Of a DNA stretch of 64,000 nt, positions 26,599 through 34,640 are shown piece after piece; within the stretch, counting starts at the first letter, position 1, and every line of letters begins with the position of its first letter. The stretch is from Pedobacter sp. Bi126 (GTDB lineage: Bacteria > Bacteroidota > Bacteroidia > Sphingobacteriales > Sphingobacteriaceae). The DNA is taken from positions 62,001 to 126,000 of the forward strand of contig NZ_CAKKMS010000005.1 of the NCBI RefSeq assembly GCF_918698245.1, read 5' to 3'. The notes below the pieces were generated by a model that worked only from the letters and a program-made list of their open reading frames with translations, ran no database searches and was not told where the DNA came from. Both the position numbers and the translations under genes were made by a program.

Positions 26599-27249
26599 AT
26601 GAAAGTAGCATTAATTGGAGCCTCTGGATTTGTAGGCAAAGCCATTTTAAACGAATTGGTAAGTCGTGGAAACGAAGTGATCGCCATTGCACGCGATACC
26701 GCTAAAATTGAAAATAACAATGATCAGGTAAGTAAAATCGCAGTCGATGTTTTGGATACTGAAAAATTAGCAGCGGTTTTAAAAGGTGCCGACGCAGTGG
26801 TAAGTGCTTTTAACGCAGGTTGGACCAATCCGAATTTATATAATGATACTGTACAGGGAGCAGAGGCTATTCAGGCTGCAGTAAAAGCATCGGGCGTTAA
26901 ACGTTACATTTTTATCGGCGGAGCGGGTACCTTGCAGATTGATGGTCACCAAATTGTAGACGGACCGAACTTCCCTGCCGAATACAAGCCAGGTGCAACA
27001 GCGGTAAGAGATTATTTCAATACGCTAAAACAGGAGAAGGAATTAGATTGGTTATTTTTTAGTCCGGCTATTGAAATGCACCAGGGCATCACCACCGGTC
27101 GTACAGGGAAATACCGCTTGGGTAAAACAAGCCCTGTTTTTAATGAAGAAGGCCGTTCTATTTTATCGGTAGAAGATTTAGCAATCGTTATTGCCGATGA
27201 GCTGGAAAATAAGGCACACCACCAGGAGCAGTTTACGGCAGCATATTAG
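26599..27249 (+). CDS. NAD(P)-binding NmrA-like atypical SDR (YwnB-like)
   Basis: 216 residues. Rossmann motif ALIGASGFVGKAI at the N-terminus (GxxGxxG), DVLDTEKLAAVLKGADAVVSA, and VKRYIFIGGAGTL; the SDR Tyr-x-x-x-Lys is absent, as expected for atypical members that bind NAD(P)H as redox sensors or reduce quinones. Cytosolic, no leader. It follows the Rrf2 gene by 74 bp, and an Rrf2-type palindrome sits in that gap, so expression is probably induced under the same oxidative or electrophile stress. The substrate is not known. Confidence 0.85.
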   Translation: MKVALIGASGFVGKAILNELVSRGNEVIAIARDTAKIENNNDQVSKIAVDVLDTEKLAAVLKGADAVVSAFNAGWTNPNLYNDTVQGAEAIQAAVKASGVKRYIFIGGAGTLQIDGHQIVDGPNFPAEYKPGATAVRDYFNTLKQEKELDWLFFSPAIEMHQGITTGRTGKYRLGKTSPVFNEEGRSILSVEDLAIVIADELENKAHHQEQFTAAY

Positions 27250-27480
27250 AGCAGTTGGTTCATTAGTCATCAGTTCATTGGTCATTGGTGGGCGGCAGAT
27301 TGCCTAGGGGTTGATGGTTCATGGTCAACAAGCTTGCTAGGTTATCGATCATGGGCATAAAAACCATTGACCATGAACAACGTTAGGAGCAGGGTTGGAT
27401 TTAGACACTTAGACAAATGAACGAATGGCTATTGAACTAATGAACCAATTAACCTTTTTTCATAATTAGTATTAAGTTCT

Positions 27481-27488
27481 TATCTTCG
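27481..27488 (+). promoter_or_regulatory. Possible -7 element of pyrD
   Basis: TATCTTCG (one mismatch to TAnnTTTG) lies 4 bp before the pyrD ATG, with TTTT 20 bp upstream as a weak -33. It would give a leaderless message. Confidence 0.35.
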
Positions 27489-27492
27489 TGCC

Positions 27493-28521
27493 ATGTATCG
27501 CCTTATTAAACCAATATTCTTCAAATTTGACCCCGAAAACGTACATTATTTTGTAGTTAAGCGGTTAAAATGGTTTAATGATAAATTTCCACTAGGTAAA
27601 ACTATTATCCGTAGCAGCTTTGATGTTCACATTAAAGGTTTAGAACGTGAGGTTTTCGGCATAAAATTTAGAAATCCTGTTGGTTTAGCCGCCGGATTTG
27701 ATAAAAATGGTGAATATGTAGAGCCGCTTAGCAATTTAGGCTTCGGATTTATCGAAGTGGGTACGGTAACGCCAATGCCACAACCCGGAAATGATAAACC
27801 CCGTATGTTCCGTTTACCTAGTGATGAAGCTTTAATTAACCGGATGGGTTTTAACAATAAGGGCGTAGATGTAATGGCTGAACGTTTGCGTCTGCTAAAA
27901 GATAAACATCCTGATATTGTAGTTGGTGGAAACATCGGTAAAAACAAGGCTACACCAAATGAAGACGCAGTAAACGACTATATTAAATGTTTCGACCGTC
28001 TTTTTGATGTGGTGGATTATTTTGTGGTGAATGTAAGTTCGCCCAATACCCCGGGTTTACGCGAGCTGCAGGAAAAAGAACCGTTAAAAAAAATCCTCAA
28101 TACCTTACAGCAACGAAATCGTAAAAACGATATTTCACGTCCGATCTTATTGAAAATTGCACCTGATTTAACGGATGCGCAGCTGGATGATATTATTGAG
28201 ATTGTTGCAGAAACTAAAATTGCTGGTATTATTGCCACCAATACAACCATTAGCAGAGAAAATCTGGCTACAGAAAAAGACTTGACTACGCAAACAGGTG
28301 GTTTAAGCGGTAAACCTGTTAAAGAGCGCTCCACTGAAGTAATCCGTTATCTTTCGGAGAAATCGAACAAAGCATTTCCAATTATCGGGGTAGGTGGTAT
28401 TCATTCGGCAAAAGATGCCAAAGAAAAATTAGATGCCGGCGCATGTTTGGTTCAATTGTATACTGGTTTTATATATGAAGGACCAGGGTTGATCAAAAGC
28501 ATCTGTAAAGAGCTGGTTTAA
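27493..28521 (+). CDS. pyrD: Dihydroorotate dehydrogenase, quinone-dependent class 2
   Basis: 342 residues, the normal class-2 length. The N-terminal amphipathic helices (MYRLIKPIFFKFDPENVHYF) form the quinone tunnel at the inner membrane. FMN and substrate motifs: GLAAGFDKNGEYV, VGTVTPMPQPGN, MGFNNKG, and the catalytic-serine segment VVNVSSPNTPGLR (about 178-190), TGGLSGKPVK, GVGGIHSAKDA. It oxidises dihydroorotate to orotate in pyrimidine synthesis. Single gene; a palindrome-rich element follows its stop codon. Confidence 0.95.
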   Translation: MYRLIKPIFFKFDPENVHYFVVKRLKWFNDKFPLGKTIIRSSFDVHIKGLEREVFGIKFRNPVGLAAGFDKNGEYVEPLSNLGFGFIEVGTVTPMPQPGNDKPRMFRLPSDEALINRMGFNNKGVDVMAERLRLLKDKHPDIVVGGNIGKNKATPNEDAVNDYIKCFDRLFDVVDYFVVNVSSPNTPGLRELQEKEPLKKILNTLQQRNRKNDISRPILLKIAPDLTDAQLDDIIEIVAETKIAGIIATNTTISRENLATEKDLTTQTGGLSGKPVKERSTEVIRYLSEKSNKAFPIIGVGGIHSAKDAKEKLDAGACLVQLYTGFIYEGPGLIKSICKELV

Positions 28522-28528
28522 ATCCAGT

Positions 28529-28595
28529 CGTCACCCTGAATTTATTTCAGGGTCTATCGTGCATGAAAGATGCTGAAACAAGTTCAGCATGACGA
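28529..28595. repeat. Two-hairpin intergenic element after pyrD
   Basis: CGTCACCCTGAA, ATTTA-type loop, TTCAGGGT then TGCTGAAACAAGTTCAGCA and ATGACGA. The same two hairpins occur in the other order at 47033-47110. It may serve as a bidirectional terminator between pyrD and the convergent AlkD-like gene. Confidence 0.6.
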
Positions 28596-28747
28596 CCGCC
28601 CTAATTAATGTGCACTAAAAACAAATATAGAATTGTGTCCACACGAGGGTCTGCCCGGGAAAGACGGCCACTCTATTGGTATCTGCCATTGATAGCCTAT
28701 CGAAACCTTTACTAATCGAAAACATATTGCGTTACGGGCTAAATAAC

Positions 28748-29413
28748 TTATTTCTGCCGGCTTACCATTTCATTAATCCAGATTGGTGCAAATGGAGAAG
28801 TACAACCTTTAGAAACAGGATAATCGCGATAAATGCCAAGTTTTTCACCTATGGCTAAGGCTCTTACTCTATAATCAGGGTGGTTAATGCCAATCTGAGC
28901 CAATGCGGTATTCATCGTCCATTGGATTTCTGGTGCTGCTTTAGGCATTTCTTTTTCAATCCGATCGAGAATTGCTGGGATGTCTATTCCTTCAGGCGCT
29001 CTGGTTATACGTCCGCTGGTTAAGCTCCAGCCTGCGCGGGCCAGCATAATATTTTCTGAATTCATCCACTTTTCCCTGAATTGTTCCTTATCAGGGTATT
29101 CTTTAACAATGTAATTGTAAAACCAATCAGCTGCCCAGGTAAAACTTTCTGAAGCTACCATTTGCTCAATCTGTGCTGCAGACAGCGCTTTTGGTTTAAG
29201 GATTAAGATGGCCAGCAATCGGGCATCAATATTTTCAGTTTCCCAGAGTTGAAGTGCCAGCTCATGATCGGTTTTGATCTTCTTAGCTATCGTTCTAATG
29301 TCACCCATTTTAACGCCAAAAATATTTTCTCTGGCACCGTTCTTAATGTGCATGGCGCGGACTTTCTCTTCGCCGAGCGATTCTAGTTTTGAAAGAGTTT
29401 CTGTAAGATTCAT
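28748..29413 (-). CDS. DNA alkylation repair protein (AlkD-like HEAT-repeat family)
   Basis: 221 residues from ATG 29413 (MNLTETLSKLESLG); an upstream ATG at 29437 adds eight residues. All-helical HEAT-like protein: NIFGVKMGDIRTIAKKI, LALQLWETENIDARLLAI, FTWAADWFYNYIVKEYP (aromatic residues near the base pocket) and RAGWSLTSGRI match AlkC/AlkD-type glycosylases, which remove alkylated purines without base flipping. Sequence between subfamilies varies, so catalytic activity is probable but not certain. Alone on the minus strand, convergent with pyrD. Confidence 0.82.
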   Translation of the reverse strand: MNLTETLSKLESLGEEKVRAMHIKNGARENIFGVKMGDIRTIAKKIKTDHELALQLWETENIDARLLAILILKPKALSAAQIEQMVASESFTWAADWFYNYIVKEYPDKEQFREKWMNSENIMLARAGWSLTSGRITRAPEGIDIPAILDRIEKEMPKAAPEIQWTMNTALAQIGINHPDYRVRALAIGEKLGIYRDYPVSKGCTSPFAPIWINEMVSRQK

Positions 29414-29468
29414 GGTTTTACCTTTCGCTGTTTCCAAATTTAAAGATTATCCAGATTTTTTAAGGCAT

Positions 29469-29500
29469 AAAAAAAGCATCCTTTGATCAGAAGGATGCTT
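29469..29500 (-). terminator. Terminator after the 56-aa gene
   Basis: Minus strand: AAGCATCCTT, loop CTGATC-type, AAGGATGCTT followed by TTTTT. It lies 30 bp after the small gene 29530-29700 and could end a tRNA-Cys/small-gene transcript. Confidence 0.75.
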
Positions 29501-29529
29501 TAAATTCTTTAAGAAGAAATTTCTAAAAA

Positions 29530-29700
29530 CTATTTTGCCAAAGCAGCTAAAACAGCATTGTTTTTAGCTAATTGATCGTTTTTAGGTTGTGCAGAGCGGC
29601 TTCCCAACTCGATGTTGGTTGCTCTCTTTAAAAATGCTACCTCTTGGTGAGCTGTATTTTTATTTCTTCTGTCTTTTCTTTTTAATCTGGTAACTGCCAT
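29530..29700 (-). CDS. Small basic conserved-type protein, 56 aa
   Basis: MAVTRLKRKDRRNKNTAHQE is the opening; the protein continues through VAFLKRATNIELGSRSAQ and ends LAALAK. It is strongly basic at the N-terminus and helical after it, with no membrane segment, and resembles small Bacteroidota proteins of unknown function that may touch RNA or ribosomes. The frame has a start, a stop and a perfect terminator behind it. It begins 34 bp downstream of the tRNA-Cys gene on the same strand, so the two may be one transcript. Confidence 0.65.
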   Translation of the reverse strand: MAVTRLKRKDRRNKNTAHQEVAFLKRATNIELGSRSAQPKNDQLAKNNAVLAALAK

Positions 29701-29734
29701 GGTAATAACCTTTTAATTATTTTATTTGTACAAA

Positions 29735-29808
29735 TGGAGGTCGAGAGCGGATTCGAACCGCTGTAGAAGGTTTTGCAGACCTCTGCCTAGCCACTCGGCC
29801 ACTCGACC
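29735..29808 (-). tRNA. tRNA-Cys (anticodon GCA)
   Basis: Minus-strand sequence starts GGTCGAGTGGCCGAGTGG and ends with encoded CCA. The acceptor stem GGTCGAG/CTCGACC, a T arm with GGTTCGAATCC, and an anticodon loop CTGCAAA give anticodon GCA. Discriminator is U, as usual for tRNA-Cys. Length 74 nt. Confidence 0.95.
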
Positions 29809-29867
29809 CTTAAATTCAAGGCTGCAAAAATAGCAATTATTAGTTAGCCCGCAAATAATATCTTAAT

Positions 29868-30614
29868 TTAATTTCGAACTCGCACTAACTCAGCACAAAA
29901 GATTGCCGCACTTACTGCCACGTTTAACGATTCGGCCTCGCCAATTCTCGGAATGGTTACCGGTTTATTTATTTTTTTGATCACTTCTGCCGATATTCCT
30001 TTTCCTTCATTGCCTAAAATCACCAATCCTTCAGCTCCCCATTGCGTTTTGTAAATCGATTCGCCATCTAACAACGCTCCAAATACAGGGATGGTATTTT
30101 TCTCTAACAAGGCCGGCAGATCTGCTTCATAAATATTTACCCGTGCCAACGAGCCCATTGTGGCCTGTACGGTCTTTGGGTTGAATACTTCTACACAGTC
30201 TACAGAGCAGATGATGTTTTTAAAGCCAAACCAATCTGCCGTTCTGATAATGGTACCCATGTTACCTGGATCCTGAACGCCATCTAAAACCAGAGTGAAC
30301 TGATTTTTTAGCGCTGTTAACGCTAATTCTCTGTTTTTTGGGATATGAATGAGCGCTAAAAAGCCTTGTGGCGTTTGCAGCGTACTAATCTTATCTAATT
30401 CGGCGTTCTTTACTTCAAATAAGTTTATATTTGCAGGCAATTTGGGTAACAAATTGTATTGTTCGCTGTTGTAAAATATAGTATGGATCTGGTAGCTTGA
30501 CTGAAAAAATTCTTTTATGGATTTTATACCTTCAACAATAAATAAACCATGTTCTTTACGGTATTTTTTTTGATGTAACGACTTTATAAAACTAATCTGT
30601 GATTTTGAAAGCAT
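29868..30614 (-). CDS. SpoU/TrmH-family RNA 2'-O-methyltransferase
   Basis: 248 residues from ATG 30614 (MLSKSQISFIKSLHQKKYR); ATG 30626 adds four. The N-terminal ~100 residues form the L30e-like substrate-binding domain; the SPOUT domain has motif 1 DPGNMGTIIRTADWFG, motif 2 VILGNEGKGIS and motif 3 IGEAESLNVAVSAAIF, all intact. It transfers methyl from SAM to a ribose in rRNA (RlmB-like) or tRNA. Its start overlaps the divergent BamA-like gene start by 16 bp, so their promoters lie inside each other's coding region. Target nucleotide not predictable. Confidence 0.87.
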   Translation of the reverse strand: MLSKSQISFIKSLHQKKYRKEHGLFIVEGIKSIKEFFQSSYQIHTIFYNSEQYNLLPKLPANINLFEVKNAELDKISTLQTPQGFLALIHIPKNRELALTALKNQFTLVLDGVQDPGNMGTIIRTADWFGFKNIICSVDCVEVFNPKTVQATMGSLARVNIYEADLPALLEKNTIPVFGALLDGESIYKTQWGAEGLVILGNEGKGISAEVIKKINKPVTIPRIGEAESLNVAVSAAIFCAELVRVRN

Positions 30615-33031
30615 ACCAAAACTCAATAAATATTAAACTGAAAAGCACTGCAATATTACTATTTATTATTGTTTTAATTCAGGCCTGCTCGTCAACTAAA
30701 TACATTGCCGACTATCAATCGATAGTGAAAAAGGTAACTATTGATAGTGTTGATGCTAAATTTGAAGAACAGGCTTACAATTATGTTCAGAAAGATATCA
30801 GGCCGGCATCTAAGCTGAGTATCAACGTGCCTTTGTACAATTTGTTCAATACAAAAGATGGTCGGTATAAAACAAGCGATATTAAACCATTTGGTACACC
30901 ACCTGCTATTTTAGATAGTACATTGGTCGAAATTTCCAGAACACAGATACAGAAGTTTTTAAAAAGTAAGGGTTACCGCCAGGCCGAAGTAACTTCTGCC
31001 ATCAAGATTGCAGATAAAAAGGCCGAAATTGTATTCAGTGCAAAACCTGGGCCTGCTTATTTTATTGAGAAAATTTCTGATTCAATACCAAATGCAAATA
31101 TCAGGAACCTTTACGAATCGAATAAGGCTAAAATATCCCATTTACACAAGGGAATGCAGTACGATGAAGACTCTTTAACTTATGAAAGAGAGCAGATTTA
31201 TCGCATTATGAAAGAAAATGGATATTTCTATTTCTTAAGGCCTTATGTAAATTTCGATGTATATGGTGCTGAACCCAGCTCTAAGACTAACAAAATAGAT
31301 CTGAATCTTAATGTAACAGATCCTGCAAATGGCCCGCATAAACAGTTTAATATAGGTTACACACATTTGTTAATTGCGCCAAATCCTGACGGTTTGCCCG
31401 ATTCGGCAAGGTATAAATTAAGCAAAGATACTTTGAACGGGATTATTTATACCGATTTCTCTAAGCGCTACAGGCGTAATCCGATCGTTCGTTACGATTT
31501 TCTGAAGCAAGGTGACCTTTATGACATCCGGAATGAAAACCTTACTTACGACCGCTTATATGAGCTAAATGTTTTCAAAAACGTAAAGATCGATTATTTC
31601 AGAAGGGACAGTACCTCAAATAAAATCAATGCAATCATTTTGCTCACCCCCCAAAAGGTAATGAGTAATCGCGTGGAGGGCGAGGTTCCGTTTAATGGTG
31701 GTACCGTTGGGTTTACCATCGGAAATACCTATACCAATAACAATATCTTTAGAGGAGCAGAACGATTCGAACTCCAGGTAAAAGGTGGTTTGCAATCGCG
31801 TATAGGTAACGGTGCCAAGGTTTTTAGTGATATTTATCAGCGCGATTTTTCAATCAGTGCGAGTATTTCGGTACCTAGATTGATGATCCCTTTTTATAAC
31901 CCTGTTTTAGGTGGAAACGGAATGCCGCACACTACTTTTGCAACCAGTTACATTTATGCCTTACAAAAAGATGTTTCGGTAAGGAGGATTTTTATCAACT
32001 CCATTACTTATGATTGGTTTGAAACCAAATCTAAGCTGCACTCTTTTACCCCATTAAATTTTGAGTACCGTTTTGGTAACCTCGATACATCAAAAGTGGA
32101 TGCAATTACCCGCTTTAACAACCTTTATTATTCTTCACTACTCGATCGTAAAGATTTAACACTGGGTATGAAATATACCTACACCTTGAATGCGGATAAG
32201 TTAAACCAACTGAGAACTTTTGTTTATTTAAGAGCAGGGATGGATATTGCAGGTAATATGTTGCAAGGCATATCTAAGCTAACAGGTTCAAAGCATGATC
32301 CGGCAAACAACGACCCGGCAAAGATATTAGGCTTGCCTTTTAACCAGTACACCAGGCCAGAGGTAGATATTAGGTGGTATAAACATTTGGGTGGTGAGCG
32401 GCAATTTGTTGCCCGTTTAAACACCGGATTAGCCTACGCTTATGGTAATTCAATTTTAACAGGTATTCCTTTCGAAAAGCAATTTTTCGCCGGTGGATCT
32501 AACGGCTTAAGGGCTTGGCAAGCCAGAACAATTGGTCCGGGTAATTATAATAGACAGGTACTTGCCAGCGATGAAGTACGGAAAGCTGTTTTTGGGCTAG
32601 ATCAATTGGGTACTTTACGGATAGAAACTAATTTTGAGTATCGGTTTACACTTGCCCGGAAATTTTTCGGTGCTACTTTGAAAGGAGCTGCGTTTGTTGA
32701 TGCCGGTAATATCTGGAATATCCGCAGAGGGGAGTCGATTACACTTGAATACCCTGAGTTGGATGAACTGACCGTGTTTAAACTTAGTAAATTGGCTAAG
32801 CAAATTGCTATTGGTACAGGTGTTGGTTTAAGGTACGATGTTCAGTATTTTGTTTTCAGGTTTGATGTGGGGCTAAAACTTAAAGATCCTCAGTTTATCG
32901 GATCAGACCAGTGGGTAATCAGCAAATTTTTATCTGGGGCAAGAGATTTTAAAAATAGCTATAACGCTACACACGGGCCTGATACCTATCGTTTTCTACA
33001 GTACAACTTTGGTATTGGTATGCCATTCTAA
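30599..33031 (+). CDS. BamA/TamA-like outer-membrane assembly protein with lipobox
   Basis: 810 residues using a GTG start at 30599 (no ATG is nearby in frame). The leader STAILLFIIVLIQACSS ends in a lipobox with Cys30, so it is probably lipid-anchored. POTRA-like segments (FLKSKGYRQAEVTSAI, IMKENGYFYFL, VNLTYDRLYELNVFKNVKI) fill about 100-370; the C-terminal ~450 residues are an Omp85 barrel with the conserved FAGGSNGLRAWQARTIGPG (lid-loop) and a final aromatic strand RFLQYNFGIGMPF. It is a second BamA-type protein of the kind Bacteroidota use to insert special outer-membrane proteins; the core BamA is not in the window. Confidence 0.82.
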   Translation: MILKAYQNSINIKLKSTAILLFIIVLIQACSSTKYIADYQSIVKKVTIDSVDAKFEEQAYNYVQKDIRPASKLSINVPLYNLFNTKDGRYKTSDIKPFGTPPAILDSTLVEISRTQIQKFLKSKGYRQAEVTSAIKIADKKAEIVFSAKPGPAYFIEKISDSIPNANIRNLYESNKAKISHLHKGMQYDEDSLTYEREQIYRIMKENGYFYFLRPYVNFDVYGAEPSSKTNKIDLNLNVTDPANGPHKQFNIGYTHLLIAPNPDGLPDSARYKLSKDTLNGIIYTDFSKRYRRNPIVRYDFLKQGDLYDIRNENLTYDRLYELNVFKNVKIDYFRRDSTSNKINAIILLTPQKVMSNRVEGEVPFNGGTVGFTIGNTYTNNNIFRGAERFELQVKGGLQSRIGNGAKVFSDIYQRDFSISASISVPRLMIPFYNPVLGGNGMPHTTFATSYIYALQKDVSVRRIFINSITYDWFETKSKLHSFTPLNFEYRFGNLDTSKVDAITRFNNLYYSSLLDRKDLTLGMKYTYTLNADKLNQLRTFVYLRAGMDIAGNMLQGISKLTGSKHDPANNDPAKILGLPFNQYTRPEVDIRWYKHLGGERQFVARLNTGLAYAYGNSILTGIPFEKQFFAGGSNGLRAWQARTIGPGNYNRQVLASDEVRKAVFGLDQLGTLRIETNFEYRFTLARKFFGATLKGAAFVDAGNIWNIRRGESITLEYPELDELTVFKLSKLAKQIAIGTGVGLRYDVQYFVFRFDVGLKLKDPQFIGSDQWVISKFLSGARDFKNSYNATHGPDTYRFLQYNFGIGMPF

Positions 33032-33032
33032 A

Positions 33033-33602
33033 TTAACCGAAAAGGCTTAATGCTTTAGGTTTGGTATCCGGATCTTTAAATGAAAATTCTTTAAAGGGTT
33101 GCCATCTTTTATCCATGTGTTTGTAAACAGAAAAGGATGAAACCGGGAACTCGCGTTTAAATTTCCGGTCTTTAAACTCGGCAGAAAGCTGTTTGAAAAT
33201 GGGAGGTTTTACATCTCTAAACGCTAAAGTTAAATGTGGATTGAATTTTTCTTTTTTCGCTATCAGTTTTAAAGGTTGTAAAGCTTTAGTAATCTGTTTT
33301 TCCAGGCTCATTAAGCCCTCATTTTGTTCAACATCAAGATAAAAGGTACGCTCCAGAAATGAATTGAAGTTTCGGAGTACCTGTGTAAATGGCTCACTGA
33401 ATGAAGCATCTGCTAAAGCATCAAAAAATCTTTCTTCTGCATCGTAAGCTGATAGTTTTACCGGAGGGTATAAGGTGATGTGTGCCGGACGTTTTAATGA
33501 TTCATACACATTAAATTTCTCTGAAATGTATGTTCTAATCTCATCTATGTCTTCTACAACAGAAACAGGAGGGACTAAACACACTAAAAATAGATTTTCC
33601 AT
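33033..33602 (-). CDS. 2'-5' RNA ligase / LigT-like phosphoesterase
   Basis: 189 residues with the two tetrapeptide motifs of the 2H phosphoesterase superfamily: HIT at 41-43 (PAHITLYPPV) and HLT at 123-125 (NPHLTLAF). Those His/Thr pairs bind a cyclic phosphate or 2'-5' bond in RNA. Size is normal. Its stop nearly abuts the stop of the BamA-like gene (1-bp gap), so the two genes converge without a terminator between them. Physiological substrate unknown. Confidence 0.82.
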   Translation of the reverse strand: MENLFLVCLVPPVSVVEDIDEIRTYISEKFNVYESLKRPAHITLYPPVKLSAYDAEERFFDALADASFSEPFTQVLRNFNSFLERTFYLDVEQNEGLMSLEKQITKALQPLKLIAKKEKFNPHLTLAFRDVKPPIFKQLSAEFKDRKFKREFPVSSFSVYKHMDKRWQPFKEFSFKDPDTKPKALSLFG

Positions 33603-34109
33603 GAATCAAATTTACTAAAAATTTTAGTAAAAAAGTAATAATGAACCGTTAAAAACGATTTGTTATCTACACACTCGTTAGAAACGAGCGTGAGCATGAA
33701 GCTTGTTCTGCCTCGCAATAACAATTTCATTATTTAGAACATATAAACATATCTTAACTTCAGATTTTTTATTGGAAGGCAATTGCAGAAGCTATTGGCT
33801 CTCTGTAGTCCCGCTCCCGCTTCTGCCGATTGAAATAATCGGCATCTCGCTTCGATCGGGCTTAGGGGGCTACAACAGTACTGCTATTCGTGGTAAAATA
33901 AACCCGACCGACAGCGTTATCCCGATTTGAGGTGATTTTTTATTATTATAATTTTATCGGGATTAAGCAAAGGGCGGGACTGGTATAACCGAAGCACCAC
34001 AGGCCTTGCTTTTCTAAAAAGAAAGAGAATTTATAGCATGAGATTGCTTCGGCTCGCGCTTGTCCAGCCTCGCAATGACGATTCGTGATGAAAAATTAAT
34101 TCAAAAACG
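33603..34109. other. Intergenic region, no gene seen
   Basis: About 500 bp. It contains half copies of family B (CCTCGCAATGACGATTCG near 34054) and text such as GCTCCCGCTTC that belongs to other intergenic repeats. Frames here are short and lack coding character. Confidence 0.5.
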
Positions 34110-34640
34110 TCAGACGAGGTTTTTTAATCCATCGAATATGCTCTCGAAAAAGGTAGAAAGGTTTAAGCCATTACTGTGGTTAAAATACACAAATACCAGA
34201 AAAACAATGACCACAAATATGATCAGTTTGCGGAAGGCAAAGGCAATGATTACCAGTATAATCGGAATGATGAAAAGCCATAAACTATTTATGGCATACG
34301 GACTTAAATCGGTATCTTTTTTATACACATACACCAGTTTACTGTGGGTGCCAGAGTCGTTTTGATGTTTGATGTAAACGAAGGTAGATTTATCGATGGG
34401 TAAAGGTAACACCGCTATGCCATCGTTAAATTTTAATACCTGTGTAAAACCACTTACACTAAAGGTATAAGTTCCGTTTATATTTTCGTTCGGGTTGTTT
34501 AAAGAATCGGCGGCTATTATGGCCAGTTTGTTGTTTTTAAGCAAATTTTCTTTTACCAGAAAATTATTGATTGCTGCAGTTTGGGCATGGCTGAAAAACC
34601 CGGTTAAACACAGCGAAAGCAAGAGTAAGATTCGTTTCAT
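34110..34640 (-). CDS. Exported membrane protein, 176 aa, unknown function
   Basis: A signal peptide (RILLLLSLCLTGFFSHAQ) leads to a ~90-residue soluble part with YTFSVSGFTQVLKFNDG and YVYKKDTDLS, then two hydrophobic stretches (LWLFIIPIILVIIAFAF, LIIFVVIVFLVFVYF; about 120-155) and a short C-terminus. It starts in the last codons of the patatin-barrel gene (4-bp overlap), so it is translationally coupled to it and may assist that protein. No family recognised. Confidence 0.65.
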   Translation of the reverse strand: MKRILLLLSLCLTGFFSHAQTAAINNFLVKENLLKNNKLAIIAADSLNNPNENINGTYTFSVSGFTQVLKFNDGIAVLPLPIDKSTFVYIKHQNDSGTHSKLVYVYKKDTDLSPYAINSLWLFIIPIILVIIAFAFRKLIIFVVIVFLVFVYFNHSNGLNLSTFFESIFDGLKNLV

